Notes under the pieces: generated by a model | What the model was told of the DNA's origin: nothing | The model's input: only the letters and a program-made list of their open reading frames with translations | The model's database searches: none | Shown: positions 5,389 to 5,866 of the stretch, piece by piece | How the letters are laid out: the number at the start of each line of letters is the position of its first letter | Position numbering within the stretch: position 1 is the stretch's first letter | DNA from: Burkholderiales bacterium | GTDB taxonomy: Bacteria; Pseudomonadota; Gammaproteobacteria; Burkholderiales; Usitatibacteraceae | Length of the DNA: 5,866 nucleotides | Direction: 5' to 3' | Assembly (NCBI GenBank): GCA_017880705.1 | Contig: JADGRS010000221.1 | Span: 1 to 5,866, forward strand | Made by a program: the position numbers and the translations under genes

Positions 5389-5866
5389 ATGTCCGGAGCG
5401 CTGAGCATCCTGTCCGTCGGAGCCGGAACGCTCCTGGCGATCGTGGCCTTCGCGGTGATCGTCTTTCTCTTCATCGAGGACGTCACGCAGAAGAAGCACG
5501 CGGTCCTGCGCAACTACCCCGTCATCGGGCGCCTGCGCTACCTCTTCGAGAAGCAGGGCGAGTACTTCCGCCAGTACTTCTTCGCCGGCGACCGCGACGA
5601 GATGCCGTTCAACCGCGCGACGCGCGCGTGGGTCTACCGCGTGGCGAAGAAGGAAGACGGCAGCGGCATCATCGGCTTCGGCTCGACCTACGACATGAAG
5701 GCGCCGGGCGCGATCCTCTTCGTGAACGCGGCATTTCCGGTGCAGGAATGGGAGAAGGAAGCCACGCCACCCCTCATGATCGGCGAGGGATTCTGCGATC
5801 ACCCGTTCCTCGCCCGCTCGATCGTCAACGTGAGCGCCATGAGCTTCGGCGCGATCTCGAAGCCCG
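5389..5866 (+). CDS. FMN-binding glutamate synthase family protein, N-terminal part
   Basis: The frame from the ATG at 5389 is open to the window edge and gives 159 residues plus one base. Residues of about 5-29 form one hydrophobic membrane segment, followed by a positively charged stretch (QKKHAVLRNYPVIGRLRY). The motif GEYFRQYFFAGDRDEMPFNRA (57-77, split here by a variable middle) and WVYR at 81-84 are typical of membrane-anchored relatives of the GltB central domain. NVSAMSFGAIS at 147-157 is the first strand of the FMN-binding barrel of glutamate synthases. These proteins lack the N-terminal glutaminase domain of canonical GltB, and family members are usually about 500-550 residues, so roughly two thirds is missing here. 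Their physiological reaction is not well defined; a glutamate synthase-like FMN oxidoreductase at the inner membrane is the safe description. A strong ribosome binding site supports the start. Confidence 0.9.
   Translation, partial: MSGALSILSVGAGTLLAIVAFAVIVFLFIEDVTQKKHAVLRNYPVIGRLRYLFEKQGEYFRQYFFAGDRDEMPFNRATRAWVYRVAKKEDGSGIIGFGSTYDMKAPGAILFVNAAFPVQEWEKEATPPLMIGEGFCDHPFLARSIVNVSAMSFGAISKP

Noticed and set aside
5335..5802. A 155-codon minus-strand frame
   Set aside because: It is antisense to the glutamate synthase-like gene and would cross the divergent promoter region; its product is a charged, domain-less sequence.
1..5866. A defence system, CRISPR array, prophage or transposon
   Set aside because: No repeats with spacers, transposase, integrase, tRNA junction or known defence domain is visible, and all six complete or partial proteins beyond the ABC tail belong to common metabolic or transport families.

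Overview
This is a gene-dense, GC-rich bacterial chromosomal segment with no mobile element, RNA gene or CRISPR array visible. The protein families, the strong bias to G or C at third codon positions and the promoter style suggest a Gram-negative proteobacterium, most likely a betaproteobacterium. The families include a 3-mercaptopyruvate sulfurtransferase, a single-membrane-segment FMN-binding glutamate synthase-like protein, and Sec-exported hydrolases. The taxonomic call is an inference from gene content, not from a marker gene.

Layout. Bases 3-122 (+) are the last 39 codons of an ABC transporter ATPase. Bases 132-1001 (+) encode a ten-segment EamA/DMT membrane transporter. A GC-rich hairpin (1005-1041) follows its stop. 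Bases 1061-1906 (+) encode an SseA-type sulfurtransferase. Four bases later begins a secreted S9 (prolyl oligopeptidase family) peptidase, 1911-3884 (+). It converges, with only 11 bases between stops, on a minus-strand pair: an ABM-domain protein (5277 to 4966) followed by a secreted alpha/beta hydrolase (4969 to 3896), joined by an ATGA overlap. A 111-bp divergent promoter region (5278-5388) separates this pair from an FMN-binding glutamate synthase family gene that starts at 5389 (+) and runs off the window. No stretch over 300 bases lacks a gene.

How the parts relate. Two likely transcriptional pairs are visible, sseA with the S9 peptidase, and the ABM protein with the hydrolase. Apart from these, the genes look like ordinary housekeeping and accessory metabolism rather than one pathway. 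I do not see a convincing novel multi-gene system. The most distinctive signal is regulatory. Two genes (132 and 1061) have a TAnnnT -10-like hexamer exactly six bases before the start codon and no correctly spaced Shine-Dalgarno, which predicts leaderless transcripts. The gene at 5389 and the hydrolase at 4969 have strong conventional ribosome binding sites.
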